Source: CAJBIL01 sp049295655 (GTDB taxonomy: Bacteria > Pseudomonadota > Gammaproteobacteria > Burkholderiales > Rhodocyclaceae). Taken from it: a DNA stretch of 16,252 nucleotides. Position numbers and translations under genes: made by a program. The stretch is from the NCBI GenBank assembly GCA_049295655.1, contig JBAQRB010000226.1, positions 1 through 16,252 on the forward strand, read 5' to 3'. Below the pieces are notes generated by a model. It had not been told where the DNA came from, made no database searches, and was given only the letters and a program-made list of their open reading frames with translations. This document shows, in pieces, positions 13,948 to 16,252 of the stretch (position 1 is the first letter of the stretch; each line of letters begins with the position of its first letter).

Positions 13948-14289
13948 CTACGCCTTCTTGACGAACTCGGACTTCAGCTGCATGGCGCCGATGCCGTCGA
14001 TCTTGCAGTCGATGTCGTGATCGCCTTCGATCAGGCGGATGTTCTTGACCTTGGTGCCGACCTTGACGACCAGCGACGAGCCTTTCACCTTCAGGTCCTT
14101 GATCACCGTCACCGCGTCGCCATCCTGCAGCACATTGCCGTGCGCATCCTTGACGACGGGCTTCTGATCGCCGCTGTCGACGACCGCGTCCTTCGACCAT
14201 TCATGCGCGCATTCGGGGCAGACGTACATCGCGCCTTCTTCGTAGGTGTATTCGGAACTGCATGCGGGGCATTTGGGAAAATCGCTCAT
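13948..14289 (-). CDS. yjdM: PhnA/YjdM-family zinc-ribbon protein
   Basis: Small cytoplasmic protein of 113 residues. The N-terminal zinc ribbon has two CxxC pairs: Cys7/Cys10 (KCPACSSEYTYEEG) and Cys24/Cys27 (YVCPECAHEWS). The C-terminal PhnA domain (about 40-113) includes VVKDAHGNVLQDGDAVTVIK, DLKVKGSSLVVKVGTKVKNI and LIEGDHDIDCKIDGIGAM, near family consensus. Despite the name, this family is not the phosphonoacetate hydrolase, and its E. coli member has no settled function. The ATG at 14289 has an AAGG site 6 bases upstream and an extended -10 promoter. Identification is firm; the function is unknown. Confidence 0.93.
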   Translation of the reverse strand: MSDFPKCPACSSEYTYEEGAMYVCPECAHEWSKDAVVDSGDQKPVVKDAHGNVLQDGDAVTVIKDLKVKGSSLVVKVGTKVKNIRLIEGDHDIDCKIDGIGAMQLKSEFVKKA

Positions 14290-14329
14290 GGGCTACCTTG
14301 TTCCTGACAGGCTGATTTCAAGAGGCCGA

Positions 14330-14356
14330 ATCATAGCAAAAATAGGTCGGTCGCAA
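14330..14356 (-). promoter_or_regulatory. Extended -10 promoter for the PhnA/YjdM gene
   Basis: The minus strand reads TTGCGA (14356-14351), 15 bases, then TATGAT (14335-14330), preceded by TGC to give an extended -10 (TGCTATGAT). The short spacer is offset by the extended -10. Transcription would start near 14323, about 34 bases before the ATG. Confidence 0.5.
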
Positions 14357-14392
14357 TGTAGCGCCCATGCGACGCCGGGCGCGCAGCCTTGG

Positions 14393-14398
14393 TACAAT
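14393..14398 (+). promoter_or_regulatory. Candidate -10 box (TACAAT) for the DUF2863 gene
   Basis: GGTACAATAG places a good -10 hexamer 32 bases before the ATG at 14430. A -35 box is not evident at 16-18 bases. Confidence 0.38.
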
Positions 14399-14429
14399 AG
14401 CCAGTCGATTCGCCCTCAGGCCCCAAACC

Positions 14430-15602
14430 ATGAAACGCTCCCGCTTCTCCTCCCGCAAGCGCATCTCGACCGACGCCACCGAACTCGGCCGCCTGGCCAC
14501 CGGCCTCGCCGAATCCGGCGGCAAGCTCGAGGACGCCTTCTGGGAAAGCCGCCTTGCCGAACTCGTCGACAAGCTGCTGCAGAACAACGCCGAGGACGAC
14601 CTCAACGCCGCGCTCGACCGTTTGTTCGATACGCACCCCGCCGCGCACGACGACCTCGCCGACATGGTCGAAGCGCGCGCCGAAGCCAGCGTGCTGACGC
14701 AGCAGGGGCAGGATTTCGACATCCTGCTGTTCAACGTGCCGCTGCTCGCCTGGTCGCGTTTTTCGATCCCGGCCGGGGCGATCCCGAAGAGCACGCTGCA
14801 GACGCTCAAGGTCCAGCTCGGCGCGCATGTTTTCGCCGACGGCGCGCGCATCGCGCTGGCCGACTACCTGTACAGCCCCGACCAGCTGCCGCGTACCTTC
14901 GTCGAGACCTGGCAGCTGATGCGCGAACTCGGCGCCGCCGCGCTCGGCAACCAGGAACTGAAGTGCGACGTCGCGACGATGCCGGAAACCAACCGTTTCC
15001 TCTCCGACACGCGCTACGTCGTCGGCGCCATCGCCGTGCCGCGCGGCGCACCGCTCTTCCGCTGGAACGAAGCGGACAGCACGCGCGAAACGGCGCTCAA
15101 GGAATGGGTCAAGCAGGGCGGCCCGAGCTTCGAGCCGCTGCTCACCGGCTGCGCCTTCCAGCCGCTGCTCGCCGATTCCTACCATGCGGCCTGCCGCTCG
15201 GCCGATACCGCATCGCGCCCCTATTCGCTGCGCGCCTCGGTGGCCTTCCTGCAAACGACGCTCGGCCAGCCGGCCGAAGGCTTGCGCGCGGTGATCGGCG
15301 GCTTCCACGACCAGCGCCTGGAGGAATTCCGCATCGGTTTCGGCCCGCGCGACAGCGAGGCGACCTACCACGGCGTCGTCTGGCCGCTGCTCGGCGCCGA
15401 GGACGAAACGACCGACATCGCCAGCGAAATCGAAGCCGTGCTGCGCGATACGGGCGTCAAGGACATCGTTTCGCTCGACCAGCAATTCCCCTTCGAATTC
15501 TGCGACGACTGCGGCGCCCCGCTCTACCCGAACATCGAGGGCGACGCGGTGCACGCCGAAATGCCCGAGCAGAACAACACGCCGTCGCAGACGCTGCACT
15601 GA
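14430..15602 (+). CDS. DUF2863 family protein of unknown function
   Basis: Cytoplasmic protein of 390 residues from a family found mainly in betaproteobacteria, with no assigned function. The N-terminus MKRSRFSSRKRIS is strongly basic. Helical segments follow (LGRLATGLAESGGKLEDAFW, LDRLFDTHPAAHDDL), then DFDILLFNVPLLAWSRFSIP, a strong family feature, and GAIPKSTLQTLKVQLGAHVF. Near the C-terminus a CxxC pair (FEFCDDCGAPLYPN) could bind zinc or be redox active. No signal peptide or membrane segment is visible. The frame is open upstream to 14367, but the TACAAT box at 14393 and family starts favour ATG 14430. bioA begins 22 bases after the stop in the same direction, so the two are probably cotranscribed, though no biotin link is known. 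Confidence 0.85.
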   Translation: MKRSRFSSRKRISTDATELGRLATGLAESGGKLEDAFWESRLAELVDKLLQNNAEDDLNAALDRLFDTHPAAHDDLADMVEARAEASVLTQQGQDFDILLFNVPLLAWSRFSIPAGAIPKSTLQTLKVQLGAHVFADGARIALADYLYSPDQLPRTFVETWQLMRELGAAALGNQELKCDVATMPETNRFLSDTRYVVGAIAVPRGAPLFRWNEADSTRETALKEWVKQGGPSFEPLLTGCAFQPLLADSYHAACRSADTASRPYSLRASVAFLQTTLGQPAEGLRAVIGGFHDQRLEEFRIGFGPRDSEATYHGVVWPLLGAEDETTDIASEIEAVLRDTGVKDIVSLDQQFPFEFCDDCGAPLYPNIEGDAVHAEMPEQNNTPSQTLH

Positions 15603-15624
15603 ACGCGCTCTGAACCCCGCCCGC

Positions 15625-16252
15625 ATGCGCAATACCGATCTGCTGCAGCGCAGCCTTGACGCCGTCTGGCACCCGTGCACACAAATGAAGCAGCATGCGG
15701 CGGGCAGCAACGCCCTGCCGCTGATCCCGATCGCCAGCGGCAAGGGCGTCTGGCTGCACGACTTCGACGGGCGGCGCTACCTCGACGGCGTCAGCTCGTG
15801 GTGGGTCAACCTGTTCGGCCACTGCAACCCGCGCATCAACGCCGCGCTGCGCGAACAGCTCGAAACGCTCGAGCACGTCATCCTCGCCGGCTTCACGCAC
15901 CGGCCGGTCGTCGAACTCTCGGAGCGCCTCTCGGCGCTGACCGGCGGCGGAGCGGGCGAAAAACTGGGCCATTGCTTCTACGCGTCCGACGGCGCGTCGG
16001 CGACCGAGATCGCGCTCAAAATGTCCTTCCACTCGTGGCGCAATCTCGGCCGCGGCGAAAAGCAGGAATTTCTCTGCCTCGAAGGCAGCTACCACGGCGA
16101 AACGGTCGGTGCGCTGGCGGTCACCGACGTGGCGATTTTCCGCGACGCCTACGCGCCGCTGATCCGCCCCGCCGCGACGGTGCCGACGCCCGACGCCCGC
16201 CTCGCCCGCGACGGCGAAACCGCCGTCGATGTGGCGCGCCGCGCCGCGAGCG
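15625..16252 (+). CDS. bioA: Adenosylmethionine-8-amino-7-oxononanoate aminotransferase BioA, partial (3' end outside window)
   Basis: PLP-dependent class III aminotransferase of biotin synthesis; it transfers an amino group from S-adenosylmethionine to KAPA, giving DAPA. About 209 N-terminal residues are present of roughly 430-450. BioA-specific features are VWHPCTQMKQH near residue 13 (the HPCTQM signature), GVWLHDFDGRRYLDGVSSWWVNLFGHCNP (read as two adjacent segments, with the SSWW pair typical of BioA), ILAGFTHRPVVELSERL, and FYASDGASATEIALKM, the PLP phosphate-binding loop. EGSYHGETVGALAVTD follows, with the His-Gly of the cofactor site. The PLP-binding lysine lies beyond the window. The ATG at 15625 is the only start before HPCTQM and has no strong ribosome site, fitting coupling to the upstream gene. 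Confidence 0.94.
   Translation, partial: MRNTDLLQRSLDAVWHPCTQMKQHAAGSNALPLIPIASGKGVWLHDFDGRRYLDGVSSWWVNLFGHCNPRINAALREQLETLEHVILAGFTHRPVVELSERLSALTGGGAGEKLGHCFYASDGASATEIALKMSFHSWRNLGRGEKQEFLCLEGSYHGETVGALAVTDVAIFRDAYAPLIRPAATVPTPDARLARDGETAVDVARRAAS

Noticed and set aside
14331..15743. Overlapping long frames on both strands around the DUF2863 gene
   Set aside because: Both are Arg-rich shadows of the DUF2863 frame, which alone gives a recognisable protein.

Overview
The window is GC-rich, gene-dense chromosomal DNA with strong third-position G/C use. The gene set (dusC, arfB, yaaA, a Gcr-type membrane protein, a DUF2863 protein, bioA) suggests a motile betaproteobacterium, probably Rhodocyclales (Dechloromonas/Azonexus-like). 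That placement is inferred from family resemblance and was not tested. No RNA gene, insertion sequence, phage gene or CRISPR array is visible. No gap without a gene exceeds about 230 bases.

Left edge (1-1400, minus strand): the 5' two thirds of dusC (tRNA dihydrouridine synthase), then an OmpR-type response regulator with no adjacent kinase. A 229-base intergenic region holding an A/T-rich inverted repeat separates it from the plus-strand block.

Central block (1630-9927, all plus strand): a signalling island. In order it encodes a PAS-containing, Aer-like methyl-accepting chemotaxis protein; a YcgR-like PilZ protein (c-di-GMP receptor); a GGDEF diguanylate cyclase (SiaD-like); a membrane HAMP-PP2C phosphatase (SiaA-like); a SiaB-like kinase; a SiaC-like phosphoprotein; a soluble PAS histidine kinase; and a stand-alone cyclic-nucleotide-binding-domain protein. 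The SiaABCD pathway of Pseudomonas aeruginosa is a known partner switch: SiaA and SiaB set the phosphorylation state of SiaC, and unphosphorylated SiaC activates the cyclase SiaD. Here the order is D-A-B-C-kinase. The main discovery is that the histidine kinase begins with the same roughly 65-residue helical stalk as the cyclase (about half of positions identical without gaps). This suggests SiaC may dock on both, so one partner switch would control a c-di-GMP branch and a phosphorelay branch. The divergent orphan response regulator is the obvious candidate partner, and the PilZ protein and receptor are candidate outputs to motility.

Right part (9946-16252): mostly ordinary genes. They are arfB (ribosome rescue, with a short possible leader ORF), a PIN-domain protein, yaaA (peroxide stress), a large membrane protein of the misnamed 'site-specific recombinase Gcr' family, a PhnA/YjdM zinc-ribbon protein, a DUF2863 protein and the 5' part of bioA (biotin synthesis). 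Several short intergenic regions hold TAnAAT-type -10 boxes suited to housekeeping sigma-70 promoters.
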